A stretch of DNA of 64,000 nucleotides from Maricaulis maris (GTDB lineage Bacteria; Pseudomonadota; Alphaproteobacteria; Caulobacterales; Maricaulaceae), in assembly GCF_003634045.1 (NCBI RefSeq), contig NZ_RBIM01000003.1:246158-310157 (forward strand), read 5' to 3'. Positions 17,227-25,629 of the stretch are shown here, one piece after another. The first letter of the stretch is position 1. Each line of letters opens with the position of its first letter. Made by a program: the position numbers and the translations under genes. Under the pieces are notes generated by a model that did not search any database, had not been told where the DNA came from, and saw only the letters and a program-made list of their open reading frames with translations.

Positions 17227-17855
17227 CCCGCCCGCTTTCTGCCCAGCGAGAGGAAATAAGTCTCGACATCGGGCATGGCGTCATTGAAGCGGATCGGCTC
17301 ATTGCCGCAATCCCAACCGCGAGCCAATTCGTCCGCAGCCGCCCGGGCAATCATGTTGGCGTCGGGCAGGACCGAGGCATCAACAAAGGCGACCGGACAG
17401 ACCGTATAGCCCCCTTCCGCCGCCAGCGCCGTCACAATCAAGGTGTTGGGTGCTTCGATACCGTCGTAGAACTCCATCACATCGGGCGTGTTGTAATGGA
17501 CATAGCGGTGGATCGTGGCGAAGGCCTCACCATCGTCCAAGCGCCATTCGACAACATCATGAAAGCCGCCAAACAGGCCCCGCGTCGGCGCGTTGATATA
17601 GTCGGAACGGTCAATGCCCGGGCGGGCATAGGCCGACGCCGAACCGTGCTCGCCCGACACGATATGGACCCGCCATCCGTCGTGTCCCGGGCAGACGGTC
17701 TCATACACAGGTTCGTCCGGGAGCTGGCTTTCGACGCAGGACTCGTCGATCCGCGTATATTGGCTGGTCAGGCCTTCGCCCTGCGTCGCCAAAGCACCAC
17801 TGCCTATCCCGGCAAGCGCCAACAGGCTGACTGGAAAAATGAGTGATTTATGCAT
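17223..17855 (-). CDS. Secreted protein of unknown family, paralogue B
   Basis: 210 residues with a signal peptide (1-24, ending GALATQ). It shares with the gene at 12103-12723 the ordered blocks GWR, EHGSASAY, GGFHDVVEWR, ATIHRYVHY, NTLIVTAL, CPVAFVDAS, DANMIARAAADELA and WDCG. Conserved Cys (ESC, TVC, TVC, DCG) suggest periplasmic disulfides. No known domain is recognised; the pattern of two copies within 5 kb suggests an old duplication with divergence. Convergent with the ribbon-helix-helix gene. Confidence 0.75.
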   Translation of the reverse strand: MHKSLIFPVSLLALAGIGSGALATQGEGLTSQYTRIDESCVESQLPDEPVYETVCPGHDGWRVHIVSGEHGSASAYARPGIDRSDYINAPTRGLFGGFHDVVEWRLDDGEAFATIHRYVHYNTPDVMEFYDGIEAPNTLIVTALAAEGGYTVCPVAFVDASVLPDANMIARAAADELARGWDCGNEPIRFNDAMPDVETYFLSLGRKRAG

Positions 17856-17913
17856 GATACCCCCGCATTGAGCGGTCAGCTTACCGGCTCAATGCGGAGG
17901 CACAAGCGCCAAC

Positions 17914-18351
17914 TTAGGCCGTCGCGGGCTCCGTTTCCTTGACCCGTTCACGCAGCTTGACGAAATGTTCGTCCCAGCCGGCATCATGGTCACACAGGCT
18001 GTCGAAGACATCGACGTTCGCGCCCTCAAACCCGTCATGCACGAGCTTCAGCAATGTCCCCTCAGCGACGGCCGACAAGGTCCATTCAACCCGCGTCTCA
18101 TGACCTTCCAGCCATTTGTGCGTGAAGCTGTAGACCAGCCGGGTCGGCGGTTCCGCTTCCAGCACGTCGCCCCAGCAAACCTTCGATCCGTCGCCGCTAT
18201 TGCTGAGCAGGGCGAAGGCCGCATCCGTCGTCAATTCCGTGTCGGACGGGTGGAACCAGCGTGCCAGCAATTCCGGCCGGGTCAGATGATCCCAGACCCG
18301 TTGCGGGCTGGCTTTCAGGAAGACCGATTTTTCGATACGGGCTTCAGTCAT
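17914..18351 (-). CDS. AHSA1/SRPBCC-domain protein
   Basis: 145 residues from ATG 18351, which overlaps the end of the ArsR-type gene by eight bases. The helix-grip fold is marked by IEKSVFLKASPQRVWDHLTRPELLARWF at the start and LVYSFTHKWLEGHETRVEWTLS and TLLKLVHDGFEG in the middle, the usual AHSA1 pattern. Such proteins bind hydrophobic ligands; pairing with an ArsR-type repressor is very common and suggests a ligand-linked stress response, the ligand unknown. Confidence 0.9.
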   Translation of the reverse strand: MTEARIEKSVFLKASPQRVWDHLTRPELLARWFHPSDTELTTDAAFALLSNSGDGSKVCWGDVLEAEPPTRLVYSFTHKWLEGHETRVEWTLSAVAEGTLLKLVHDGFEGANVDVFDSLCDHDAGWDEHFVKLRERVKETEPATA

Positions 18352-18667
18352 GCGTCGTCTCCACTTCTTTCTTGAGAGCTGCGAGGCGCTGATCCCAGAA
18401 CACCTCGAACCGGGCGACCCAGCGGGCCACATCCGCCAGCGGCTCCGGATTGAGACGATTGATGCGTTCCCGGCCGCGTGCCTCGACCGAGACGAGACCA
18501 CCATCGCCAAGCACTTTGAGATGCTTGGCCACGGCCGGCCGCGTCATGTCGAACCGGCTCGCCACCTCCCCCACCGTCCGGTCCCCCTCTGCGAGCAGCA
18601 GGAGAATGGACCGGCGGGTCGGGTCGGCGAGCGCCTTGAACACGTGATCCTGGATCGTCATCACCAC
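18344..18667 (-). CDS. ArsR/SmtB-family HTH repressor
   Basis: 107 residues (ATG 18667, or 18661). The winged helix-turn-helix covers FKALADPTRRSILLLLAEG to VSVEARGRERINRL with recognition helix MTRPAVAKHLKVLGDGGLV. No Cys metal-binding motif is present, so it belongs to the metal-independent ArsR group paired with AHSA1 proteins. It should bind its own promoter, where inverted repeats CATGAAACCAA and TTGGTTTCATG flank the -10/-35 region. Confidence 0.93.
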   Translation of the reverse strand: MVMTIQDHVFKALADPTRRSILLLLAEGDRTVGEVASRFDMTRPAVAKHLKVLGDGGLVSVEARGRERINRLNPEPLADVARWVARFEVFWDQRLAALKKEVETTHD

Positions 18668-18669
18668 CT

Positions 18670-18720
18670 CATGAAACCAACTGGTTTCGCTTATATGATA
18701 CCGTTTGGTTTCATGTCAAG
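18670..18720 (-). promoter_or_regulatory. ArsR promoter with flanking operator repeats
   Basis: On the minus strand TTGACA (18719-18714) and TATAAG are separated by 18 bases, giving a good housekeeping promoter for the ArsR/AHSA1 pair. Inverted repeats CATGAAACCAA (18670-18680) and TTGGTTTCATG (18705-18715) bracket the -10 box, and a second half-site makes GAAACC/GGTTTC (18673-18687). Binding would block RNA polymerase, consistent with autorepression. Confidence 0.65.
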
Positions 18721-18806
18721 GGCAGTGCGAAACCGACCTTCGCTTGACCCTGACACGCGACCCGCGCCACACCGGGGACAGGATTGATTCTTCCAGGCGG
18801 GACGAT

Positions 18807-20414
18807 GTGATCAGCCGGATCGGACAGGCCTTTCGCGATGGTCGCGGCCCGGCCCTTTGGGGGCTGGCCATACTGGTTGGCATCTGTGCCGGCTACGCCA
18901 CGCTTGGCTTGCGTCTGGGCATTGGCTGGGTCGAGCAATTTGCCTTTGGCGCCACTGAGGAACGCCTGGCCAGCACCGCTGCTGACCTGCCAGCCTGGCG
19001 CCTGGTTCTGATCCCCTTCATGACCGGCATCATCATCGCCATCATGCTGGGTCTGGGGCGTCGTTTCGGACTGTCCCCGGACGGGCGCGGGCTCGGCGTC
19101 GCCGACGTGCTGGAAGCGCGGGCCGTGAAAGCCGGACGCATCGACCTGCGCTCCGGCCTCTACTCGGCCCTGATGTCGGCCGTCTCGCTGGGCGGTGGAG
19201 CCAGTGCCGGACGCGAGGGCCCCGCCGTCCATCTCGGCGCCACCCTCGCAGCCTTCATCGGCAGCCGTATTGGCATGGCGGCGCGCGGTTCGCGCATCAT
19301 GCTGGCCTGCGGCGCGGCGGCGGCGGTCTCGGCCAGTTTCAACGCGCCGGTTGCCGGCGCCCTGTTCGCTTTCGAAGTCATCCTCGGCCATTACGCCCTG
19401 CGTTCGATCGCGCCGGTGGCGACCGCGAGCGTGGTCGGCGCCCTGATCGTGCGCTTCCATTTCGGCCAGGCCCCGGTTTTCGGCGTGCCGGAAATGGCTG
19501 CTGCCAGCCTGTGGGACTTCCCGGCCGCGGCGCTGCTAGGTGTGGCGGCGGCAGGACTGGCCATCATCTTCAATCGCGGCACGCTGCACCTGCCCGCCCT
19601 GTTTGCCGGCTGGGCCGAACGCATCCACATGCCCAGCTGGCTGCTGCCCATTCCCGGCGGCCTGGTGATCGGCCTGATCGCGCTGATGGCGCCGGAAATT
19701 CTCGGCGTCGGCTATGAGGCAACGTCGAATGCGCTGGCGACGGAGTACACATTCGGCCTTCTCGCCCTCCTGCTCATTCTCAAGACACTGGCCACGATCA
19801 TCTCGCTGGCCTGCCGCTTTGCCGGCGGCGTGTTCTCGCCCTCGCTCTATCTCGGCGCCATGCTCGGCTCGGCCTTTGGCATCGCATTGGCCGTACTGGC
19901 TGGCGACCAGACCGCCGGCCCGGGCTTTTTCGCGGTGATCGGCATGGGGGCTGTGGCCGGCGCGGTGCTGGGCGCGCCGCTGTCGACCACGCTGATCGTG
20001 TTCGAACTCACGGCCAGCTATGAGGCCTCGGTCGCGGTGCTGGTCGCGGTCTCGCTCGCCACCGTTCTCAGCCAGTCAACGCTGGGCGGCTCGCTCTTCC
20101 AGCTGCAAATGCGCCGCCGAGGTTATGATATTGCCGGCGGCGCCAGCCGCCTTGTCCTGCAAATGGTCCGGGTGCGCGATGTCATGGAACCGCTGGGCAG
20201 CTGGAGCGAGGCGGAAATCCAGGACGGCACCTGCGTCTATGAAGACGACACGCTGGGCCGCGCTTTCGCCGTGCTGGACGCCGAACAGATCGACAGCGCC
20301 ATCGTACGCGAACGATCCGACGCCCAGGCGGTGACCGGCATCATCACCAAGGCCGATGCCCAGGCGGCCTATGCCCGCCGCCTCGCTGAGATCAGCGAAG
20401 AAGAGCATCGCTGA
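18807..20414 (+). CDS. ClC-family chloride channel/antiporter
   Basis: 535 residues from GTG 18807, with AGGCGG six bases upstream; reading further upstream gives only hydrophilic sequence over the divergent ArsR promoter. About ten to twelve membrane helices. Filter motifs: GRGLG in place of the usual GSGIP at the first position, AGREGPAVHLGA at the second, and GGVFSPSLYLGAMLGS near the third. AVAGAVLGAPLSTTLIVFELT is the conserved late helix. The C-terminal cytoplasmic part (about 440-535) resembles one degenerate CBS pair (VRDVMEPLG, VTGIITKAD). Cl-/H+ exchange or channel function cannot be told; the gating Glu is present in GREGP. Confidence 0.92.
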   Translation: MISRIGQAFRDGRGPALWGLAILVGICAGYATLGLRLGIGWVEQFAFGATEERLASTAADLPAWRLVLIPFMTGIIIAIMLGLGRRFGLSPDGRGLGVADVLEARAVKAGRIDLRSGLYSALMSAVSLGGGASAGREGPAVHLGATLAAFIGSRIGMAARGSRIMLACGAAAAVSASFNAPVAGALFAFEVILGHYALRSIAPVATASVVGALIVRFHFGQAPVFGVPEMAAASLWDFPAAALLGVAAAGLAIIFNRGTLHLPALFAGWAERIHMPSWLLPIPGGLVIGLIALMAPEILGVGYEATSNALATEYTFGLLALLLILKTLATIISLACRFAGGVFSPSLYLGAMLGSAFGIALAVLAGDQTAGPGFFAVIGMGAVAGAVLGAPLSTTLIVFELTASYEASVAVLVAVSLATVLSQSTLGGSLFQLQMRRRGYDIAGGASRLVLQMVRVRDVMEPLGSWSEAEIQDGTCVYEDDTLGRAFAVLDAEQIDSAIVRERSDAQAVTGIITKADAQAAYARRLAEISEEEHR

Positions 20415-20478
20415 GACCGTTCGCCGGGCTTCAGCAAGGTTATTGCTCTGGAAAGAATGTCGCGGATAAGGTCGCGCA

Positions 20479-21009
20479 ATGGAACCGAACGGGTTTGACA
20501 TTCCTGCCAGCGAGCGCGCCGTGCTCGGCGAAGCGCCACTGACTGCAGAGGCGTTGCGGACGGCCAATATCAACCCGACAACCGGGCTCGCGACCGACTA
20601 TCTCAACCATTTCAATGAAGTGGTGATGTTGATGGAAATGTTGCCCGACATGCCCGATTGCGCCGAGGATGTGCTGGACTGGGCGCCGGCCGACTATCCC
20701 AGCCACTTCGCCAATTCCTCCTTCAAGGACAAGGAATTGGCCATTCTCGCCTACCGGGCGGCGCCGAATGCCGTGCGCGCCCATCTGGAAACCCTGATCC
20801 TGCAGATCAATGGCGAGGTCGAGCGGGCCCAGTCCGTGCTGCGCGAGACCACCAGCCCCGAGGCCTGCGCCCGGATCGCGGAACTGGCCAGCGAAGAAAT
20901 CCGCCCGCTGATCTCCGCCGCCTCCGGCACCATCCATGGCGGCTCCACCACCGAAGATGAACTCGACGACGAAGCCGCCCAAGCCAATGTGGACGCGCTG
21001 TTCGGGTGA
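20479..21009 (+). CDS. Conserved hypothetical protein
   Basis: 176 residues, soluble, acidic, mostly helical. Starts MEPNGFDIPASERAVLGEAP, has a mid-section NHFNEVVMLMEMLPDMPDC and ends with an acidic, gly/ser/thr stretch. No signal peptide, membrane helix or recognised domain. The composition (negatively charged, many Ala/Glu) recalls small cytoplasmic adaptor proteins but that is a guess. It follows the ClC gene by 64 bases on the same strand. Confidence 0.65.
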   Translation: MEPNGFDIPASERAVLGEAPLTAEALRTANINPTTGLATDYLNHFNEVVMLMEMLPDMPDCAEDVLDWAPADYPSHFANSSFKDKELAILAYRAAPNAVRAHLETLILQINGEVERAQSVLRETTSPEACARIAELASEEIRPLISAASGTIHGGSTTEDELDDEAAQANVDALFG

Positions 21010-21425
21010 GTTCGATCGACGCGGTGCCGATCGTCACGTGTCTCGAAGACTGAGCCTGTTCTGCAATGATAAGCCCAACGTCGCTCCCGGATCGCGCTTT
21101 GCGCGTCCGGAAAAAATGCGTGTGGATTGAGAAGAAGGCGTGTGTCATCTGCGACGAGAAGCTTGCCAACTCCGGATGCCAAAGCTGATAACTGCAAACA
21201 TCCCAGCTCATTTCCCCCGGACGAAGCCCGGCGAAAGCCGGGCGCAGATCCGGGGCCGACGAGCGGATCAGCCACTCACCTGTTCAACACCAACCCCAAT
21301 GCGAACAAAAAACGAACAATCACACATCCCTCCCTTGGGGACCGGCGCCAATCAGTCCAGTATGACGGATTGAATCGGTTCGACGGACCCGCGTTGAACC
21401 CGCCGTCCAAGCAGCAGGGAATTGC
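21010..21425. other. Gene-free region upstream of uvrD
   Basis: 416 bases without a supported gene. It contains a hairpin CCGGATCGCGC/GCGCGTCCGG near 21090-21112 followed by a run of A on the plus strand, so it is not a plus-strand terminator, and the palindromic repeat unit at 21215-21255. A promoter for uvrD must lie in the last 150 bases but I cannot place it confidently. Confidence 0.5.
21215..21255. repeat. Half-unit of intergenic palindromic repeat
   Basis: CCCCGGA (21215-21221) and TCCGGGG (21249-21255) enclose GCCCGGCGAAAGCCGGGC, giving an extended hairpin. Its reverse complement resembles the right half of the repeat at 24414-24569, so it looks like an orphan half. Confidence 0.5.
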
Positions 21426-23717
21426 ATGTCCGGTCTTTCCATCTCCGACATGGCGCGTCCCGCGCCGCCGACGCCCTATCTTGACGGGCTGAATGCCGAG
21501 CAGCGCGCCGCCGTGGAAGCCATGGACGGCCCGGTCCTGGTTCTGGCCGGCGCCGGCACCGGCAAGACCCGCGTTTTGACCACCCGCCTCGCCCATATCC
21601 TCGCCACCGGCCGCGCCCGGCCGTGGGAAATCCTGGCCGTCACCTTCACCAACAAGGCGGCGCGCGAGATGAAGGAGCGGGTCGGCAAGATCATTGGCGA
21701 AGCGGTCGAGGGCGTGCCCTGGCTGGGAACCTTCCACTCGGTCTCAGCCCAGATCCTGCGCCGCCATGCCGAGCTGGTGGATCTGAAATCCTCCTTCACC
21801 ATTCTCGATACCGACGACCAGCTGCGCCTGATGAAACAGATCATCCAGGCCGAGAATATCGACGAGAAGCGCTGGACGCCGCGCCATCTCGCCAGCCTGA
21901 TCGATGGCTGGAAAAACCGCGGCCTGATGCCCGACCAGCTGGGCGAGGACGACAAATGGGCCTTTGCCGAGGGGCGCGGCCAGGGCCTTTACCAGATCTA
22001 CCAGGAGCGCCTGAAAACCCTCAATGCCTGCGATTTCGGCGATCTGCTGCTGCACACGCTGCACATCTTCAAGGACAATCCCGACGTCCTGAAGCTTTAT
22101 CACGACAAGTTCCGCTATCTCCTCGTCGACGAGTATCAGGACACCAATATCGCCCAATATCTGTGGCTGCGCCTTCTGGCCCAGGGCACGGGGAATATCT
22201 GCTGCGTCGGCGATGACGACCAGTCGATCTATGGCTGGCGCGGCGCCGAGGTCGACAACATTTTGCGCTTTGAAAAGGACTTTTCCGGCGCCACCGTGAT
22301 CCGGCTGGAGCGCAATTACCGCTCAACCGCGCATATCCTCGGTGCGGCTTCCGGCCTGATCGCCGCCAACCGGTCGCGCCTTGGCAAGACGCTGTGGACC
22401 GATGATGCCGAGGGCGAGAAAGTCCAGGTGCGCGGCATCTGGGATGGCGAGGCCGAGGCCCGCTTTGTCGCCGAGGAAATCGAGAACTGGGTCTCAGGTC
22501 AGCGCGCTTATTCCGACAGTGCCGTGCTGGTCCGTGCCGCCTGGCAGATGCGCGCCTTTGAAGACCGCTTCATCATGCTGGGCCTGCCCTACAAGGTGAT
22601 CGGCGGACCGCGCTTTTTCGAACGCGCCGAGGTTCGCGACGCCCACGCCTATCTGCGTCTGGTGCGCTCACCGGAAGATGATCTCGCCTTTGAACGCATC
22701 GTCAACACGCCCAAGCGCGGCATTGGCGACACCACCGTCCAGAAGATCGCCATGACCGCCCGTGCCCAGGGCGTGCCGATGACCGAGGCGACCCGCCTCA
22801 TGCTCGGCACCGATGAGATCCGCGGCAAGGCGCGCACCGCCCTTTCCGTCTTCCTGCGCGATGTCGAGCGTTGGCGTGAACAGTCTGAACAGAGCCGTCT
22901 GGACGAGCTGGCCGAGATCATTCTCGACGAGAGCGGCTATACCGCCATGTGGCGCGAGGACAAGACGCCCCAGGCCGCCGGCAAGCTGGAAAACCTCAAG
23001 GAACTCGTCCGCTCAATGGGCGAGTACGACACGCTGGAAGCCTATCTCGAACACGTCGCCCTTTTGACCGATGCCGACCGCAAGCCGGATGAAGACGAGA
23101 TCTCCCTGATGACGCTGCACGGCGCCAAGGGCCTGGAATTCCCGCTCGTCTTCCTGCCCGGCTGGGAAGAGACCGTCTTCCCCTCGCAGCGCTCGCTGGA
23201 TGAGGGCGGCACGCGCTCGCTCGAGGAAGAGCGCCGCCTCGCCTATGTCGGCATTACCCGCGCCCGAGAACGCACCATCATCACCTTCACCGCCAACCGC
23301 ATGATCTATGGCCGCTGGCAGACGGTGATCCCTTCGCGCTTCATCGATGAAATGCCCGTCGACCATGTCGAAGCGCGCTCGGAGACCGGCTATTATGACA
23401 GCGGTCCGGGCTTTGAAAGCCTCAGCCAGAAGCCCGACGCCATGGCGTCCAGCTATTCCAGCCCCGGCTGGAAACGCTATCAGGCCAACCAGCAATCCGG
23501 CCGCCGCTCCGCCCCGCCCACCATCAATGCCAAGGCCACGCTCATCGAGAGCGGCGGCTCCGACACCCAAGGCACCTGGCGCGCCGGCGACCGCGTCTTC
23601 CACGACAAGTTCGGCTACGGCACGGTGAAAAAGGCCGATGGCTCGAAATACACCGTGAAATTCGACAAGGCCGGCGAGAAGAAGGTGGTGGAGAATTTCT
23701 TGCGGGAATTGCCATAG
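21426..23717 (+). CDS. uvrD: UvrD/PcrA-type DNA helicase
   Basis: 763 residues, SF1A helicase. The Walker A motif AGAGTGKT (about residue 40), motif Ia FTNKAAREMKERV, motif II DEYQDTN, motif III DDDQSIYGWRGA, motif IV RLERNYRST, motif V LMTLHGAKGLEF and motif VI YVGITRARE are all intact. The C-terminal segment WRAGDRVFHDKFGYGTVKK is the Tudor-like domain of PcrA/UvrD that binds RNA polymerase. It unwinds DNA 3' to 5' in nucleotide excision and mismatch repair. Monocistronic on the plus strand. Confidence 0.95.
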   Translation: MSGLSISDMARPAPPTPYLDGLNAEQRAAVEAMDGPVLVLAGAGTGKTRVLTTRLAHILATGRARPWEILAVTFTNKAAREMKERVGKIIGEAVEGVPWLGTFHSVSAQILRRHAELVDLKSSFTILDTDDQLRLMKQIIQAENIDEKRWTPRHLASLIDGWKNRGLMPDQLGEDDKWAFAEGRGQGLYQIYQERLKTLNACDFGDLLLHTLHIFKDNPDVLKLYHDKFRYLLVDEYQDTNIAQYLWLRLLAQGTGNICCVGDDDQSIYGWRGAEVDNILRFEKDFSGATVIRLERNYRSTAHILGAASGLIAANRSRLGKTLWTDDAEGEKVQVRGIWDGEAEARFVAEEIENWVSGQRAYSDSAVLVRAAWQMRAFEDRFIMLGLPYKVIGGPRFFERAEVRDAHAYLRLVRSPEDDLAFERIVNTPKRGIGDTTVQKIAMTARAQGVPMTEATRLMLGTDEIRGKARTALSVFLRDVERWREQSEQSRLDELAEIILDESGYTAMWREDKTPQAAGKLENLKELVRSMGEYDTLEAYLEHVALLTDADRKPDEDEISLMTLHGAKGLEFPLVFLPGWEETVFPSQRSLDEGGTRSLEEERRLAYVGITRARERTIITFTANRMIYGRWQTVIPSRFIDEMPVDHVEARSETGYYDSGPGFESLSQKPDAMASSYSSPGWKRYQANQQSGRRSAPPTINAKATLIESGGSDTQGTWRAGDRVFHDKFGYGTVKKADGSKYTVKFDKAGEKKVVENFLRELP

Positions 23718-23768
23718 GGCGGCACTCGCATGGCCAAGCTGCACCGGAGCGACTCAGCACACCATTGA

Positions 23769-23798
23769 TTGACTCCACAACCAAAACTCGTACATATT
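23769..23798 (+). promoter_or_regulatory. Candidate promoter of YccF-like gene
   Basis: TTGACT, 18-base spacer and CATATT, about 42 bases before the start codon; the AT-rich stretch stands out from the GC-rich surroundings. Confidence 0.4.
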
Positions 23799-23839
23799 AG
23801 CTATACAATCGATTGGTTGCAAACAGGAGCGGCGCCTCG

Positions 23840-24319
23840 ATGGCCTTTCTCGGAAACATCGTATGGTTCGTTTTGGGCGGCTTCGTTGTGGGCAGCCTCT
23901 ACCTTCTCGGCGCCATCATCTTTTTTCCGCTGCTTCCATTCCTGTTGCCGATGGTCGGCTATTCCTACTGGCCGTTCGGCCGCCGGCCCGTCTCCCGGGA
24001 TGCGGTGAACGCCTATAAGGAAGCCAACAACATGCCGATTGTGGATGACGGCTTTTCACGGGCATCAGCCGTCATCAAATTCCTCGCCAATTTCGTCTGG
24101 GTTTTCACGTTCGGGTTGCTTCTCGCCATCACCCATATCCTTGCCGGTTTGGCAAACCTGGCCGCCTGCATCATCCTCATTACCATCCCGATTTGCCTTC
24201 CCAACGCCCTCGCTCATTTCAAACTGGCACCGGTCGCTCTTGCCCCATTCGGGGTCACCCTCGTTCCAACAAAGCTCGCCGAAGACATTATTGCCGCCTC
24301 AGCGGCAAGACGCCTTTGA
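23840..24319 (+). CDS. YccF-family membrane protein
   Basis: 159 residues from ATG 23840 (CAGGAGC upstream). Two homologous halves, each an NIVWFVLGG or NFVWVFTFG helix, then a helix and an amphipathic turn ending KLAPVALAPFG, as in the YccF/DUF307 inner-membrane family of unknown function. About four membrane helices. Context gives no further clue; a palindromic repeat follows the gene. Confidence 0.75.
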   Translation: MAFLGNIVWFVLGGFVVGSLYLLGAIIFFPLLPFLLPMVGYSYWPFGRRPVSRDAVNAYKEANNMPIVDDGFSRASAVIKFLANFVWVFTFGLLLAITHILAGLANLAACIILITIPICLPNALAHFKLAPVALAPFGVTLVPTKLAEDIIAASAARRL

Positions 24320-24413
24320 ACGACGCAGGCCGAAGGTGACGCGTCAGGCCACCGACCCGGCCCACCTTCACCATCAATGGGAAAGGCCTCATTCCGCACC
24401 ACCTCAACACACA

Positions 24414-24569
24414 TTGTCACCCCGGCGCCCCGCCTTCGCGGGCGCAGGCTTCAGCCTGCGAACGCGGGCTGGAGAGCCGGGACCTGTAAGCACTCGCTCT
24501 TGCAGGATTGAGCGTACTGGTCCCGGATCTGTGCCCTGATCAAGTCAGGGCGTCCGTCCGGGATGACAA
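24414..24569. repeat. Intergenic palindromic repeat element, 156 bp
   Basis: Ends TTGTCACCCCGG (24414-) and CCGGGATGACAA (-24569), with inner inverted pairs around CCCGCCTTCGCGGG and GGCTTCAGCC, and the phrase GAGAGCCGGGACC matched by GGTCCCGGATCTG. Same family as the element at 46788-46962. It has no coding content and sits between yccF and an esterase gene. Confidence 0.75.
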
Positions 24570-24620
24570 AATTTGCGTTTCGGGGAAGGTTGAGAGCTCG
24601 AAGTCAGCCGAAGCGCCACC

Positions 24621-25547
24621 ATGATCCGTTCCCTCCTGCTCGCCAGCACCCTCCTCGTCGCCTGCCAGCCTGAAACGGCGGTGCCGTATGCCGACCCGCA
24701 TGCCGATGCCCGCCCGATCAGCTGGGACCAGCTCCTCGACCGGCCACGCGAGGCCGCAACGGCACGCATCGCCTTTGGCGAGGGGGAGCTAGAGTTTGGC
24801 GAACTCTGGCTGCCCGACGGCGACGGTCCCTTCCCGGTCGTGGCCATGATTCATGGCGGCTGCTGGCTTTCGCAAATACCCGGCACCATCCTGCAGGACT
24901 ATGTCGCCGCGGACCTGCAAGAGCATGGCATCGCCGTATGGAATCTCGAATATGCCCGCATCGGGCATGAGACCGGCGGCTGGCCTGGCACATTTGCAGA
25001 CATCGCCGACGGGATCGATCATCTGCGCCTGGTCGCACAGGACCATCCGCTCGATCTCGACCGGCTGGTCTTCACGGGACATTCGGCGGGCGGCCATCTG
25101 GCGCTGTGGGCGGCCGCGCGCGGCAATCTGCCCGAAAACAGTGCCGCCTGGCGCGAAACCCCCTTGCTGCCGGACGCCGTGGTCACCCTTGCGGGCATCA
25201 ATGACCTGGCCGATTATCGCGCCAATGGTCCGGGCCGCTGCGGCGAGCCCGCGACCGTGGATGAGCTGATCGGACCGGTGGAGACCCAGACGCCGGCGCT
25301 GATGGCGCAGGTCTCACCCGCGGCCATGGGGCCGATTGGCGTCGAACAGATCATCATGTCCGGGGATTTCGATCCGATCGTGCCGCTGTCCCTGGGCGCT
25401 CACTACACGGCATTGGCGCAGGCGCGCGGTGACACAGTCCGCCATGTCGTGCTGACGGAGGCCGGACATTTCGAACTGATCGATCCGACTTCCCCGGCCT
25501 GGCAGGACATCCGGGCGGAGCTGATTGAGGCATTGGGCGGCGAGTAA
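24621..25547 (+). CDS. Alpha/beta-hydrolase, probable lipoprotein esterase
   Basis: 308 residues. The start MIRSLLLASTLLVACQPE holds a lipobox (LVAC), so the protein is probably lipid-anchored at Cys15. Oxyanion-hole motif HGGCW, nucleophile elbow TGHSAGGHLALW, acid in GDFDPIVP and His in TEAGHFELID give a full triad of the BD-FAE/hormone-sensitive-lipase-like esterase type. The substrate is unknown; a small ester or peptide is likely. A palindromic repeat lies upstream; prmA follows. Confidence 0.87.
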   Translation: MIRSLLLASTLLVACQPETAVPYADPHADARPISWDQLLDRPREAATARIAFGEGELEFGELWLPDGDGPFPVVAMIHGGCWLSQIPGTILQDYVAADLQEHGIAVWNLEYARIGHETGGWPGTFADIADGIDHLRLVAQDHPLDLDRLVFTGHSAGGHLALWAAARGNLPENSAAWRETPLLPDAVVTLAGINDLADYRANGPGRCGEPATVDELIGPVETQTPALMAQVSPAAMGPIGVEQIIMSGDFDPIVPLSLGAHYTALAQARGDTVRHVVLTEAGHFELIDPTSPAWQDIRAELIEALGGE

Positions 25548-25629
25548 GCCTCCAGCGACAGCACCAAAACCCTGCCCGCTTGATTTCCCCGCCATCACCG
25601 TCCAAACCCTCGCGCCATAAGGAGTGCCC

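Noticed and set aside
21085-21120. GC-rich hairpin followed by AAAAAA
   Set aside because: The base run follows on the wrong strand for a plus-strand terminator, and no minus-strand gene ends there.
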